Shown one piece after another: positions 56,809-64,000 of a stretch of DNA of 64,000 nt. Source of the stretch: VRUE01 sp963704515 (GTDB lineage: Bacteria > Actinomycetota > Thermoleophilia > Solirubrobacterales > 70-9); assembly GCA_963704515.1 (NCBI GenBank), contig OY969913.1, positions 744,001 through 808,000 of the forward strand, given 5' to 3'. The translations under genes and the position numbers were made by a program. Each line of letters begins with the position of its first letter. Within the stretch, counting starts at the first letter, position 1. The notes beneath the pieces are model-generated. The model saw only the letters and a list, made by a program, of their open reading frames with translations, did not search any database and had not been told where the DNA came from.

Positions 56809-58581
56809 GTGAGCACCATCGCCAAGCTTCTCGACGAGCAGAACCTGCGCCGCCTGGCCGGCGGTCGCTCCTTCGAACGCGGTGTCGATTACGCGGCCTC
56901 CGGCCAGGTCGCCCGCCTGACTTGCAGCGAGACGAGCGTCGAGGCCAGCGTGCAGGGCGCCCATCGCTACCGGGTCGAGCTGTGGCAGGAGGACGGTGAG
57001 CTGCGAGCGCGATGCAGCTGTCCGATGGGCGCCGGTGGCGCCTTCTGCAAGCACTGCGTCGCGACCGGCCTGGCCGCGCTCGAGGCGGGTGAGGACGCAC
57101 CGACGCCGATCTCGATCGACGACGTGCGGGCTCACCTCGGCTCGCTGAAGAAGAAGGAGCTGGTCGAGCTGCTGATCGAGGAGGCGCGCGAGGACGAGCG
57201 GCTTTTCGACCGGCTGCGGCTGCACGTCGCCACGAGCGAGGACGGCATCGACATGGGATCGTTCCGCGACGCGATCGACCGCGCTGTCGACCCGGGCGGC
57301 TTCATCAGCTACGCCGAGGCCTACGACTACTCCCGCACCCTCGATGAGACGATCACTTCGCTGCGAGCCGTTCTCACCGCCGGTCACGCGGCCGAGGGGG
57401 TGGAGCTGATCGAGCACTGTTGCGCGGCGATCGAACGCACGGGCGGCCGGATGGACGACTCCGACGGTCACCTCAGCATCGCCTTCGACAGCCTCCAGCG
57501 CCTCCATCGCGAGGCCTGCGAGCAGGCCGACTTCACGCCGACGCAGCTCGCCGAGCGGCTCTTCGAGCAGATGATGGCGAGCGACTACGAGCTCTTCTAC
57601 GACGCCGCCGAGGTGTACGCGCCGCTGCTGGGGGAGCCGGGCCGGCGCCGCTACGCGGAGCTGGTGCGGGCCGAGTGGGAGCGCCTGCCGGCGCTGCGCC
57701 CCGGGGACGATCGCCGCGCAAAGCAGGCGTTTCCGATTCTCATCGGTGACGACGACGAGTACTCCGAACGCAGCAAGCGCTTTCGGATCACCTACGTGAT
57801 GAAGCTCTTGGCGAAGCAGTCCGGCGACCCGGACGAGCTGGCCGGCGTGCTCTCCCACGATCTCTCCTCCCCCTACTCCTTCCTCGCCATCGCCGAGGTC
57901 TACGCCGAGGCCGGCCGCGACGACGACGCGATCGAGTGGGCGGAGCGGGGAGTGGAGGCGTTCCCCGAGCGCGGCGACTCTCGCCTCCTCACCTTCCTCG
58001 CCGCGGCTCGGCGCAAGCGCGGCGAGCACGAGCTGGCGGCGGAGCTGATGTGGGGCCTGTACGAAGCTCATCCCGGTCTCAGCTACTTCGAGAAGCTCAA
58101 GCCGTACGCGGAAGAGGCCGGGACGTGGGATGAGGTGCGCGGTCGTGCTCTTGATGTCCTGCGTGAGCGGATCGTCGCCGCCCAAGACGAGCGCCGCGCG
58201 CGTGGATACGGCTGGTCCCACCTCGATGCGACCGAGCTCGTCCGCATCCGCCTCTGGGAGGGGGACGTGGACGCTGCCCTCGCCGACGCGCGGGAGGGTG
58301 GTTGCCGGCAGGAGGTCTGGCTGGCGCTGGCCGAAGCTCTCGAGGAGGTCGAGCCCTGGGAGGCGATGATCATCTACCGCGAGCAGGTCGAGCCGACGAT
58401 CGAACGCAAGCGCAAGGCCGATTACCGCGAAGCCACCGACCTGCTCGCCAAGGTTCGGGACCTGATGGACCACACCGGGCACGGGGATGAGTTCCCGGCC
58501 TACCTCGAGGAGGTTCGGGAAAAGCACAGGCGCAAGCGCAACCTGATGAAGCTCCTTCCCGAGCTGGAAGACCTCCGGTAG
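56809..58581 (+). CDS. SWIM zinc-finger protein with C-terminal TPR-like repeats
   Basis: A 590-residue protein starting with a SWIM domain: C69-S-C71 and C80-K-H82 in RCSCPMGAGGAFCKHC. The N-terminal 60 residues resemble the usual beta-rich lead-in of SWIM proteins (FERGVDYAASGQVARL). From about residue 150 it is helical with TPR-like units, such as AIAEVYAEAGRDDDAIEWAE and LAAARRKRGEHELAAELMWG. SWIM domains bind DNA or proteins. It may be regulatory or linked to DNA processing on the element. The GTG at 56809 is 85 bp from the divergent DUF2293 start. Confidence 0.82.
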   Translation: MSTIAKLLDEQNLRRLAGGRSFERGVDYAASGQVARLTCSETSVEASVQGAHRYRVELWQEDGELRARCSCPMGAGGAFCKHCVATGLAALEAGEDAPTPISIDDVRAHLGSLKKKELVELLIEEAREDERLFDRLRLHVATSEDGIDMGSFRDAIDRAVDPGGFISYAEAYDYSRTLDETITSLRAVLTAGHAAEGVELIEHCCAAIERTGGRMDDSDGHLSIAFDSLQRLHREACEQADFTPTQLAERLFEQMMASDYELFYDAAEVYAPLLGEPGRRRYAELVRAEWERLPALRPGDDRRAKQAFPILIGDDDEYSERSKRFRITYVMKLLAKQSGDPDELAGVLSHDLSSPYSFLAIAEVYAEAGRDDDAIEWAERGVEAFPERGDSRLLTFLAAARRKRGEHELAAELMWGLYEAHPGLSYFEKLKPYAEEAGTWDEVRGRALDVLRERIVAAQDERRARGYGWSHLDATELVRIRLWEGDVDAALADAREGGCRQEVWLALAEALEEVEPWEAMIIYREQVEPTIERKRKADYREATDLLAKVRDLMDHTGHGDEFPAYLEEVREKHRRKRNLMKLLPELEDLR

Positions 58582-58623
58582 TAGAGGCGGCCGGTTCGAC
58601 CGCCGCTACGGAGATTCGAACCG

Positions 58624-59022
58624 CTACCAGATCACCCGCTCGCCGATCGCTCCTTGGATGTCTTCGTCGGCGCTGACGAGCGGCAGGTCCAGCGTCAGCG
58701 CAGTTGCCGCGATGATGCGGTCGAAGGGGTCAGGAACCTTCTCCCTGGGAATCGCCCCCATCTGGTCGATCACCCGCAGGTCAAGCGGCACGACGGCAAA
58801 GGCATCGCCGTCGACGATCGATCGAGCATTGCAGAACGCCTGCTCCGAGAGACGGCCAGAGTCAACCAGGTAGCGCAGATCGAGGAAGGAGCCGATCGAG
58901 ACATGGAGCGTCTTGGCCACCAGTGCCTGGTCGATGGCGTCAGCACCGCTCTGAGAGCGCTCGCGCAGGTTGTCCCTCAGCATCCACAGCAGAGCGTGGG
59001 TATCAACGACGACGCCAGCCAC
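58624..59022 (-). CDS. vapC: VapC-type PIN-domain RNase toxin
   Basis: A 132-residue PIN protein. The conserved acids are in VVVDTHALLWML (first Asp), VSIGSFLDLRYL, PDPFDRIIAATAL (central Asp pair) and VSADEDIQ (last Asp). By family it cleaves tRNA or rRNA when released from its antitoxin. The ATG is 9 bp after the antitoxin stop, the normal VapBC order. Confidence 0.87.
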   Translation of the reverse strand: MAGVVVDTHALLWMLRDNLRERSQSGADAIDQALVAKTLHVSIGSFLDLRYLVDSGRLSEQAFCNARSIVDGDAFAVVPLDLRVIDQMGAIPREKVPDPFDRIIAATALTLDLPLVSADEDIQGAIGERVIW

Positions 59023-59031
59023 GAACGGTAC

Positions 59032-59262
59032 TTACTCGGTCTTGCCGAGCAGCGCGTCTTGACGGGCCGCCTTGATGTCGGCGATCTCGATCGGCGGAAT
59101 CTCGTCGGCGAGCGCCCCGACGGGCCAGGTTTGACCCTGGCCGTTGCCAGCAGGCTTGAGCAGAACATCAACCGCAGTTCCAACCTCCAGCTCAGAGGCA
59201 TCGGCCGCCGGCACGATGACGACGATGGTCCCGTCCGGACGCTTCTCGATCACCTTGGCCAT
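59032..59262 (-). CDS. vapB: VapB-like antitoxin
   Basis: A 76-residue protein encoded directly before the PIN toxin. It starts MAKVIEKRPDGTIVVIVPAA with an SpoVT/AbrB-like beta pattern and ends in the amphipathic segment EIADIKAARQDALLGKTE that would bind the toxin groove. A frameshifted paralog lies at 50938. The ATG at 59262 is favoured over an upstream GTG because the paralog starts at the same position. Confidence 0.75.
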   Translation of the reverse strand: MAKVIEKRPDGTIVVIVPAADASELEVGTAVDVLLKPAGNGQGQTWPVGALADEIPPIEIADIKAARQDALLGKTE

Positions 59263-59390
59263 GCGCCAAGGGTACCGCGTGCCACGACGCCGTCCATTGG
59301 GCTGAAGGATTGGCGGTCGCGAACCGCCTGGCAAGGCTCAGCCCTCCGGTTGCTCTCAAGCTCAGACAACGAGGCTCCTACCTCATCGCC

Positions 59391-59497
59391 ATTTGGACTC
59401 CAACGGCCCGTGGAGTCCAGAATCCGCCCCGATCCGCCCGAATCCGCTGGCATTGGCGAATCTCCGACCGGGCCACAAACCGCATGGTCAAGCCATT
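59391..59497. repeat. 106-bp repeat copy B, adjacent to the right att site
   Basis: Counterpart of the repeat at 55933-56038, in the same orientation, ending 32 bp before the tRNA-derived right att core. TGGACTCCA and TGGAGTCCA form a hairpin-capable pair, followed by CG-GATCCGCCC-type iterons. It fits the arm-binding region beside an attachment core. Confidence 0.65.
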
Positions 59498-59528
59498 TGC
59501 GGGCACCTCAGCCACCCGTCTCGCGTCG

Positions 59529-59570
59529 CTGAAAATCGTGGTGTCGCCGGTTCGGTTCCGGCTGTCGCCA
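59529..59570. other. Right attachment site (tRNA-Phe 3' segment copy)
   Basis: CTGAAAATCGTGGTGTCG is identical to bases 40169-40186 of tRNA-Phe. The following TTCG-TTCC and terminal TCGCCA keep the tRNA register, though the T-stem arms have changed to CCGG/CCGG with pairing kept. There is no 5' half, so it is not a tRNA gene. Confidence 0.75.
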
Positions 59571-59579
59571 CGACGGTGC

Positions 59580-60263
59580 TCAGAGCGTGGACGGCTCGGA
59601 GCCCGACACGGCGTGGGCGAGGCGGGCGTGAATCTCGACGGCGCGCTCGGGGGTCATGATCGGGCGGCGGCGCGAGAAGTATTGCTGAAGCATGCGGGCG
59701 GGGATGATCGTGACGCCGTCCCGGCGAGCTGGGACGGAACCGACCAGCCAGGCGCGGCTGAAGACGAGCAGGGCCTGCGTCTCCAGACCGGTGATCCGTT
59801 CGATCAGCTTCTTCTCGGCGTAGGCCTGCTTCAGCATGCGCGGGTTGATGCGGTCGACGGCGATCTTGCCGGGATGGCTCTTGGTCTCGACGGTGAAGAC
59901 GCCGCCGGGGCCGATCAGCACGTGGTCGACGTCGCCGCGTCCCAGCGAGACGCCGTGCAGGGTAAGCCAGCCGTCGGCCTCCAGGCCGGCCAGGACCTGG
60001 CCCACTTCGCGCTCGCCGTTGGCGCCGCGCAGCCAGCGATCGGCCCTTGGCGCGTAGTAGCGATCCGCGGCGATCGTCACCCCGATCGCGGCCAGGGCGA
60101 GAAACGCCAGGGGTGGCCCTGAGAGGCCGAGCCAAAACGCACCGGCCAGAACGAGGACTGCCGATCCAATGACCGCGATTGCCTGGGTGCTGATCGCCCG
60201 CACCTGCGAGAGGGCGTGTTCGCCAGGCGCGCGATACGCGTCGGTCTGTTCCCCGCCTGTCAC
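59580..60263 (-). CDS. NERD-domain (nuclease-related) membrane-anchored protein
   Basis: A 227-residue protein with two adjacent N-terminal membrane helices (AVIGSAVLVLAGAFWLGLSG; PLAFLALAAIGVTIAA). A cytoplasmic NERD domain follows: GANGEREVGQVLAGLEADGW, then RGDVDHVLIGPGGVFTVETK, a D-x-D...E-x-K arrangement. NERD domains are predicted DNases and often sit near mobile DNA. The stop lies 10 bp beyond the right att site, so the gene is just outside the element. Function is not established. Confidence 0.83.
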   Translation of the reverse strand: MTGGEQTDAYRAPGEHALSQVRAISTQAIAVIGSAVLVLAGAFWLGLSGPPLAFLALAAIGVTIAADRYYAPRADRWLRGANGEREVGQVLAGLEADGWLTLHGVSLGRGDVDHVLIGPGGVFTVETKSHPGKIAVDRINPRMLKQAYAEKKLIERITGLETQALLVFSRAWLVGSVPARRDGVTIIPARMLQQYFSRRRPIMTPERAVEIHARLAHAVSGSEPSTL

Positions 60264-60376
60264 GGACTACCTGATCGGCGACCTCGGGCGTACCTTTAGC
60301 GCCGCACGGCACTCGTCGGCGTAAGTCGGGGAATTACGGATGCAATCGGCTGGGGGCAAGCGCATTATCGAAGCCA

Positions 60377-61768
60377 ATGGCCTCGCCGACCCGACACGCG
60401 ATGCCGGCCGCGGACGCGGCCTGGCTGCACATGGACCGCGACACCAACCCGATGGTGGTCAACTCGCTCTCGCTGCTGGGTGGGGTGCCCAGTTACGACG
60501 CGATCGCCGAGTTGCTGGAGGAGCGGCTGGTTGGGCGCTTTCCGCGCTTTGGCCAGCGAGTGGTCGATCCGTTTGGGCGGCGGCCGGCGTTCGAGGACGA
60601 TCCCAACTTCGAGGTCGGGGCGCACCTGCACCGGCTGGCGCTGCCGGCGCCGGGCGACCGAGCCGCCCTCGAGGCGCTGGTCGGCGACCTGGTCACGGCG
60701 CCGCTCGATCCCAACGGCCCGCTCTGGCACGTCTACCTGATCGAGGGCTATGAGGGGGGCCGTGCCGCGGTGCTCTGGCGCATCCACCACTGCATCGCCG
60801 ACGGGATCGCGCTCTCGCAGGTGATGCTCTCGATCACCGACGAGGTCGAGCCGGATCTGGGTCCGCCCTCGCCCGGCGGCGACAGCGACGGCGCGATGCG
60901 GCGCCTGGCCGGCGTCCCCGGCAAGGCGGTCGCCGCGGGCCGGCGCCTCGGCGGCGCGGTCGTCCACGAGGGGATGCAGACGCTCGCCCACCCCGACCAC
61001 CTGCGTGAGCTGGCCGGCGCCGCGCGGCGCGAAGCCTCGACCGCCGCCAAGCTGCTCAGCGCTCCGGCCGACGCCGAGACCGACCTGCGCGCCCCGCTCG
61101 CCGGCGTTCGCCGCGTCGCCTGGTCCGCGCCGTTCGAGCTCGCCGCGATCAAGGAGGCCGGGCACCGCCGTCGGGTGACGATCAACGACACGCTGCTCAC
61201 TGCGCTGGCGGCGTCCCTGCGCGAGACGCTCGACGGTGGAGACGGCGTGCCGGAGGAGATCCACGCGATGGTCCCCTTCAACCTGCGCTCGCCCGACGAG
61301 CCGGTGCCCGCCGAGCTGGGCAACGAGTTCGCCCTGATCCTGCTCGAGCTGCCGATCGGCGACATCGCCCCGGCCGAGCGCCTGCGCGAGGTCAGCAGCC
61401 GCATGGAGGCGATCAAGCGCTCCAACGAGGCGCCGCTCGCCTACGGCCTGGTCGGCGCGATGGGCTTCGCGCCCCCCTGGGTCGAGGACCGGCTGATCGG
61501 CTTCTTCACCGAGAAGGCGAGCCTCGTGGTCACCAACGTTCCGGGACCCCGCCAGCGACTCAGCTTCGCCGGCGTCCCGATCGAGGGAGTGCTCGTCTGG
61601 GCGCCCTGCTCGGGCAGCCTCGGGATGACGGTCAGCATCTTCAGCTACGCCGGCGAGGTGACCGTCGGCTTCATGGTCGACACGGCCCTGCTGCCCGATC
61701 CAACCCCCCTCGCCCGGGCCTACGAGCGCGAGCTCGCCCGGCTGCTCGACGGACGTGCCGTCCTTTAG
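60377..61768 (+). CDS. Wax ester synthase/diacylglycerol acyltransferase (WS/DGAT family)
   Basis: The 463-residue acyltransferase has the catalytic HHCIADG (HHxxxDG) motif near residue 140. The start DAAWLHMDRDTNPM is typical, and the C-terminal half has NVPGPRQRLSFAGVPI, another family signature. It esterifies acyl-CoA to long-chain alcohols or diacylglycerol to make storage lipid. This enzyme class is widespread in Actinomycetota. The ATG at 60377 is chosen for the family N-terminus. Its stop lies inside a convergent hairpin. Confidence 0.92.
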   Translation: MASPTRHAMPAADAAWLHMDRDTNPMVVNSLSLLGGVPSYDAIAELLEERLVGRFPRFGQRVVDPFGRRPAFEDDPNFEVGAHLHRLALPAPGDRAALEALVGDLVTAPLDPNGPLWHVYLIEGYEGGRAAVLWRIHHCIADGIALSQVMLSITDEVEPDLGPPSPGGDSDGAMRRLAGVPGKAVAAGRRLGGAVVHEGMQTLAHPDHLRELAGAARREASTAAKLLSAPADAETDLRAPLAGVRRVAWSAPFELAAIKEAGHRRRVTINDTLLTALAASLRETLDGGDGVPEEIHAMVPFNLRSPDEPVPAELGNEFALILLELPIGDIAPAERLREVSSRMEAIKRSNEAPLAYGLVGAMGFAPPWVEDRLIGFFTEKASLVVTNVPGPRQRLSFAGVPIEGVLVWAPCSGSLGMTVSIFSYAGEVTVGFMVDTALLPDPTPLARAYERELARLLDGRAVL

Positions 61769-61802
61769 CGGCCCCTATAGGTACATAAAGAGCGGCACGT
61801 CC
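61751..61802. terminator. Bidirectional terminator-like hairpin between convergent genes
   Basis: GGACGTGCCG (61751-61760) pairs with CGGCACGTCC (61793-61802), and inside them CTTTA pairs with TAAAG across a 2x2 internal loop. It covers the WS/DGAT stop codon and ends 4 bp before the convergent hydrolase stop. There is no clear T-run. Confidence 0.55.
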
Positions 61803-61805
61803 CCG

Positions 61806-62681
61806 TCAGGGGGTTGGCGAGGCGAGGAAGCCGTCGGGCTCGGAGACCACCGTGTTGAGGAGATCGCCGATCCGCTCGATCTCGACGCGCACGGTCTGGC
61901 CGACGTGGAGGAGGTTGTCGCGGATCGGCTGGCGGCCGAGGCCGACGCCGGAGGGGGTGCCGGTGGCGATCACGTCGCCGGGCTCCAGGGTGAAGGCTTC
62001 GGAGAGGTGGGAGACCTGCTGGAAGCAGTCGAAGACCATCTCGGCGGTGCTCGCGTCCTGGCGCAGCTCGTCGCCGACCCAGCAGCGAATGCGCAGGTCC
62101 TGCGGGTCGCCGAGCTCATCCGGCGTCACCAGCCAGGGCCCGAGCGGACCGTGGGTGTCGAAGGACTTGCCGATCGTCATCGTCTGCGCCCTTCCCTGCC
62201 AGTCGCGCACGCTGACGTCGTTGGCGCAGGTGTAGCCGGCGATCGCCTCATGGGCGCGCTCCACCGGGACATGGCGGCAGCGCTTGCCGATCACGATCGC
62301 CAGCTCGGCCTCGTAGTCGAGGAAGGTCGAGACCTTGGGCATATGAACGTCGGCGCCCGGTCCCACCACGCAGGTCACCTGCTTGTTGAAGAAGACCGGA
62401 ACCTCGGGCGCCTCCATGCCCATCTCGGCGATGTGGTCGGCGTAGTTGAGTGCGATCGCCAGGTACTTGCGCGGTGTCGCCGGCGCCAGCAGCCGCGCCT
62501 CGGCGAGCGGCAGCCGCGGCGCGCTCTCAGCCAGGCGCCTCAGACCCTCCTGCCCAAGCGCCTCGAGCGCCCGCGCCGGTTCCTGCGGCGCCCCGCTCGC
62601 CGAGAGGTCGACGATCTCCTCGCCCACGAAGATTCCAAGCGCCCCCGCGCCCCCGGCGGTCTCGAATCGACAGAGCCTCAT
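61806..62681 (-). CDS. Fumarylacetoacetate hydrolase (FAH) family protein
   Basis: A 291-residue FAH-family protein. The metal-binding motif region includes FLDYEAELAIVIGK (E-x-E), with ALNYADHIAEMGM before it and CANDVSVRDWQGR and GDVIATGTPSGVGLG after. Family members hydrolyse or decarboxylate 2-oxo acids such as fumarylpyruvate, acylpyruvates or homoprotocatechuate intermediates. Which reaction occurs cannot be settled. No other aromatic-degradation gene is near. Confidence 0.88.
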   Translation of the reverse strand: MRLCRFETAGGAGALGIFVGEEIVDLSASGAPQEPARALEALGQEGLRRLAESAPRLPLAEARLLAPATPRKYLAIALNYADHIAEMGMEAPEVPVFFNKQVTCVVGPGADVHMPKVSTFLDYEAELAIVIGKRCRHVPVERAHEAIAGYTCANDVSVRDWQGRAQTMTIGKSFDTHGPLGPWLVTPDELGDPQDLRIRCWVGDELRQDASTAEMVFDCFQQVSHLSEAFTLEPGDVIATGTPSGVGLGRQPIRDNLLHVGQTVRVEIERIGDLLNTVVSEPDGFLASPTP

Positions 62682-62774
62682 CGGAGCGGACTCTGCCAGA
62701 TCTCGATTCGCCTCATGGTCCCAGGGGTGCTATGACTGAGGCCGCTCGGCGCGATCGAACCGAATGGAGGATGG

Positions 62775-63623
62775 ATGAGCCCCGATCTAGAGGAGTACCG
62801 CGAGCAGAGCCTGCAGACCTGGGGCCAGATGGCGCCCGGTTGGGAGGAGCGCAACGAGTGGATGACCGACCTGACGGGCCTGGTCAACGAGTGGATCGTG
62901 AGCCAGATCGATCCCCAGCCAGGCCAGACGATTCTCGACATCGCCGCCGGTCCGGGCGACCTCGGCTTCAGGGTTGCCGAGCGGGTCGGTCCGGAGGGTT
63001 CGGTGCTTTCGACCGACTTCGCCCCCGAGATGGTCGAGGTGGCGCGGCGCATCGGGTCCGCACGCGGTCTCGGAAACGTCGAGTTCAGGATTCTCAACGC
63101 GGAGCAAATGGACCTGGACGACGACAGCGTCGATGCGGTCGTGTGCCGTTGGGGCTACATGCTGATGGCCGACCCGGCGGCGGCGCTGCGCGAGACCAGG
63201 CGCGTGCTGCGCGACGGCGGCTCCCTGGGCTGCGCCGTGTGGGCGGCCCCCGATCGCAATCCCTGGGCCGCGATCCCCGCGATGACGATCGTCGGACGCG
63301 GTCACATGCCGCCGCCCGAGCCCGGCGGGCCGGGGATCTTCGCGATGTCCGATCCGGAGCTTGTCCGTTCGCTGATCGCCGAGGCCGGCTTCGGCGAGCC
63401 CCGGCTCGAGGAGATCGCCTTCGACTTTCGCTACAAGGACTTCGACGAGTTCTGGGACATCTTGATCAGGATCGCCGGCCCGATTGCCCGGGTGCTCAAG
63501 TCGCTTCCGGATGCCGAGCGCCAGGCAACTCGCGACGCGATCGAGGAGGCCATCGCCCCCTTCCGCGCCGAGGACGGCACGTACGTGACCCCGGCGCTCT
63601 GCTGGGGTGCGGTCGCGCGCTGA
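62775..63623 (+). CDS. Class I SAM-dependent methyltransferase (UbiE-like)
   Basis: A 282-residue methyltransferase with motif I TILDIAAGPGDLGFRVAERV, the acidic LSTDFAPEMVEVARR, AEQMDLDDDSVDAVVCRWG and the post-motif RETRRVLRDGGSLGCAVWA. A long C-terminal helical part ends in CWGAVAR. It belongs to the Methyltransf_11/25 group that acts on small molecules. A GGAGGATGG ribosome site precedes the ATG. The substrate is unknown. Confidence 0.87.
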   Translation: MSPDLEEYREQSLQTWGQMAPGWEERNEWMTDLTGLVNEWIVSQIDPQPGQTILDIAAGPGDLGFRVAERVGPEGSVLSTDFAPEMVEVARRIGSARGLGNVEFRILNAEQMDLDDDSVDAVVCRWGYMLMADPAAALRETRRVLRDGGSLGCAVWAAPDRNPWAAIPAMTIVGRGHMPPPEPGGPGIFAMSDPELVRSLIAEAGFGEPRLEEIAFDFRYKDFDEFWDILIRIAGPIARVLKSLPDAERQATRDAIEEAIAPFRAEDGTYVTPALCWGAVAR

Positions 63624-63705
63624 CGACCTTTTCCTCGCCAAACATCGAAAAGAAACTATTCTGTTTTTGCATACTAATTACTAATCGAGTAAGTATTCCG
63701 CTCCA
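63624..63705 (+). promoter_or_regulatory. AT-rich promoter region with TTACT-N5-AGTAA palindrome
   Basis: An unusually AT-rich gap follows the methyltransferase. TTACT (63678-63682) and AGTAA (63688-63692) form an inverted repeat, and TTGCAT (63667-63672) could be a -35. It probably drives the gene that runs off the right edge. Confidence 0.35.
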
Positions 63706-64000
63706 GTGGCGACCAGTGCTCGGGAGGCAGGGGCGGCGAGGCCGGGTGTGCGACCGGAGTTCCGGCAGCTCCTCAGCGCGACACTCTGGCAACCAGGGGA
63801 GGAGCCGAAGGCGTGCGAGCCACCTGCTTCTCCGCCGGATGGCGGAATTCGGTGGTTTGACGTGGCGCCGACCGCAACGCTCGACGGGCTGCTCGATCTG
63901 CTCGGGCACTGCTGTCCGGGGCTGGAAGAGGAGATGCTCGCCGACCTCCTCTGTCCCGACGACGTTCCCGAGGGGCGCAGCTGGCACGACGGCTCCGTGC
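63706..64000 (+). CDS. Probable CorA-type metal ion transporter, N-terminal part
   Basis: An open frame from a GTG to the window edge (98 residues). The last third, IRWFDVAPTATLDGLLDLLG followed by CCPGLEEEMLADLLCPDDVP and EGRSWHDG, resembles the cytoplasmic N-terminal domain of CorA-like Mg/Co/Zn transporters in Actinomycetota. The membrane segment and the GMN motif would lie beyond the edge, so this is a tentative call. Confidence 0.5.
   Translation, partial: MATSAREAGAARPGVRPEFRQLLSATLWQPGEEPKACEPPASPPDGGIRWFDVAPTATLDGLLDLLGHCCPGLEEEMLADLLCPDDVPEGRSWHDGSV

Larger units (their letters stand above)
40169..59570. mobile_element. Putative integrative and mobilizable element in tRNA-Phe (about 19.4 kb)
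   Basis: The left end is the 3' half of tRNA-Phe; the right end repeats 18 identical bases (CTGAAAATCGTGGTGTCG) plus TTCG-TTCC and TCGCCA in the same register. Inside are a tyrosine integrase, an excisionase-like HTH, a replication-relaxation protein, a TraG/VirD4-like ATPase, an SSB-like protein, regulators, iterons and defence-type cargo. The two ends also share TGGAGTCCA/AATCC arm motifs. The integrase carries a frameshift, so the element may be immobile now. GC content varies strongly between cargo blocks. Confidence 0.75.

Noticed and set aside
59521..59575. Second tRNA gene
   Set aside because: Only the anticodon-loop-to-3' portion resembles tRNA-Phe; D-arm and 5' acceptor strand are missing, so it is an att copy.

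Overview
The window is GC-rich (clearly above 65% by eye), uses GTG and TTG starts freely, and packs same-strand genes with ATGA/GTGA overlaps. An AccA3-type biotin carboxylase/BCCP fusion, a WS/DGAT acyltransferase, a dodecin, a DUF2293 protein and a replication-relaxation mobilization module point to Actinomycetota. A Thermoleophilia (Solirubrobacterales-like) origin fits best, but the order cannot be proven from this sequence.

Region 1 (1-9.6 kb) is a polyamine/GABA module. A leftward set (APC permease, universal stress protein, PotA ATPase, PotD binding protein running off the left edge) diverges from a rightward operon (class III aminotransferase, PucR regulator, alanine dehydrogenase, succinate-semialdehyde-type dehydrogenase). 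A TTGTAC-N5-GTACAA palindrome sits between them. Region 2 (9.6-14 kb) holds a secreted RTX-like protein, a tandem double-TetR regulator, a dodecin with a small overlapping ORF, and a rhodanese. Region 3 (14-18.2 kb) is an assimilatory sulfate operon: siroheme sulfite reductase, CysH, Sat, CysC. Region 4 (18.3-40.2 kb) is mixed chromosome: a DUF4143 ATPase, PHP esterase, Fic protein, acyl-CoA carboxylase alpha chain, a formylglycine-generating enzyme convergent with its likely sulfatase client, two HAD enzymes, sucCD, an aminotransferase, a DtxR/MntR-type regulator, hipBA, a divergent DHPS, an Hrq1/MrfA-like helicase, a LOG-like protein, a methyltransferase, a GH15-like protein, a decayed MFS gene and tRNA-Phe(GAA).

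Region 5 (40.2-59.57 kb) is interpreted as an integrated element. The anticodon-loop-to-3'-end segment of tRNA-Phe recurs at 59,529-59,570 (18 bp identical, then partly conserved in the same register). Inside are a frameshifted tyrosine integrase with an embedded HTH, an excisionase-like HTH, a replication-relaxation protein, a TraG/VirD4-like ATPase, iterons, two XRE paralogs, an SSB-like protein and accessory genes. The cargo includes a lower-GC methyltransferase/HNH/NUDIX operon, a DUF262/HEPN/membrane-protein operon, an AbiE-type pair with an elaborate operator array, a DUF2293 gene, a SWIM protein, VapBC and a frameshifted VapB copy. Region 6 (59.6-64 kb) returns to chromosome: NERD protein, WS/DGAT, FAH-family hydrolase, methyltransferase and the start of a probable CorA-type transporter.

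Recurrent non-coding features are long intergenic hairpins, two of which share a core and loop but have different, self-complementary outer arms. Several accessory genes also have -10 elements so close to the start codon that leaderless transcripts are likely, with palindromic operators over the same bases.
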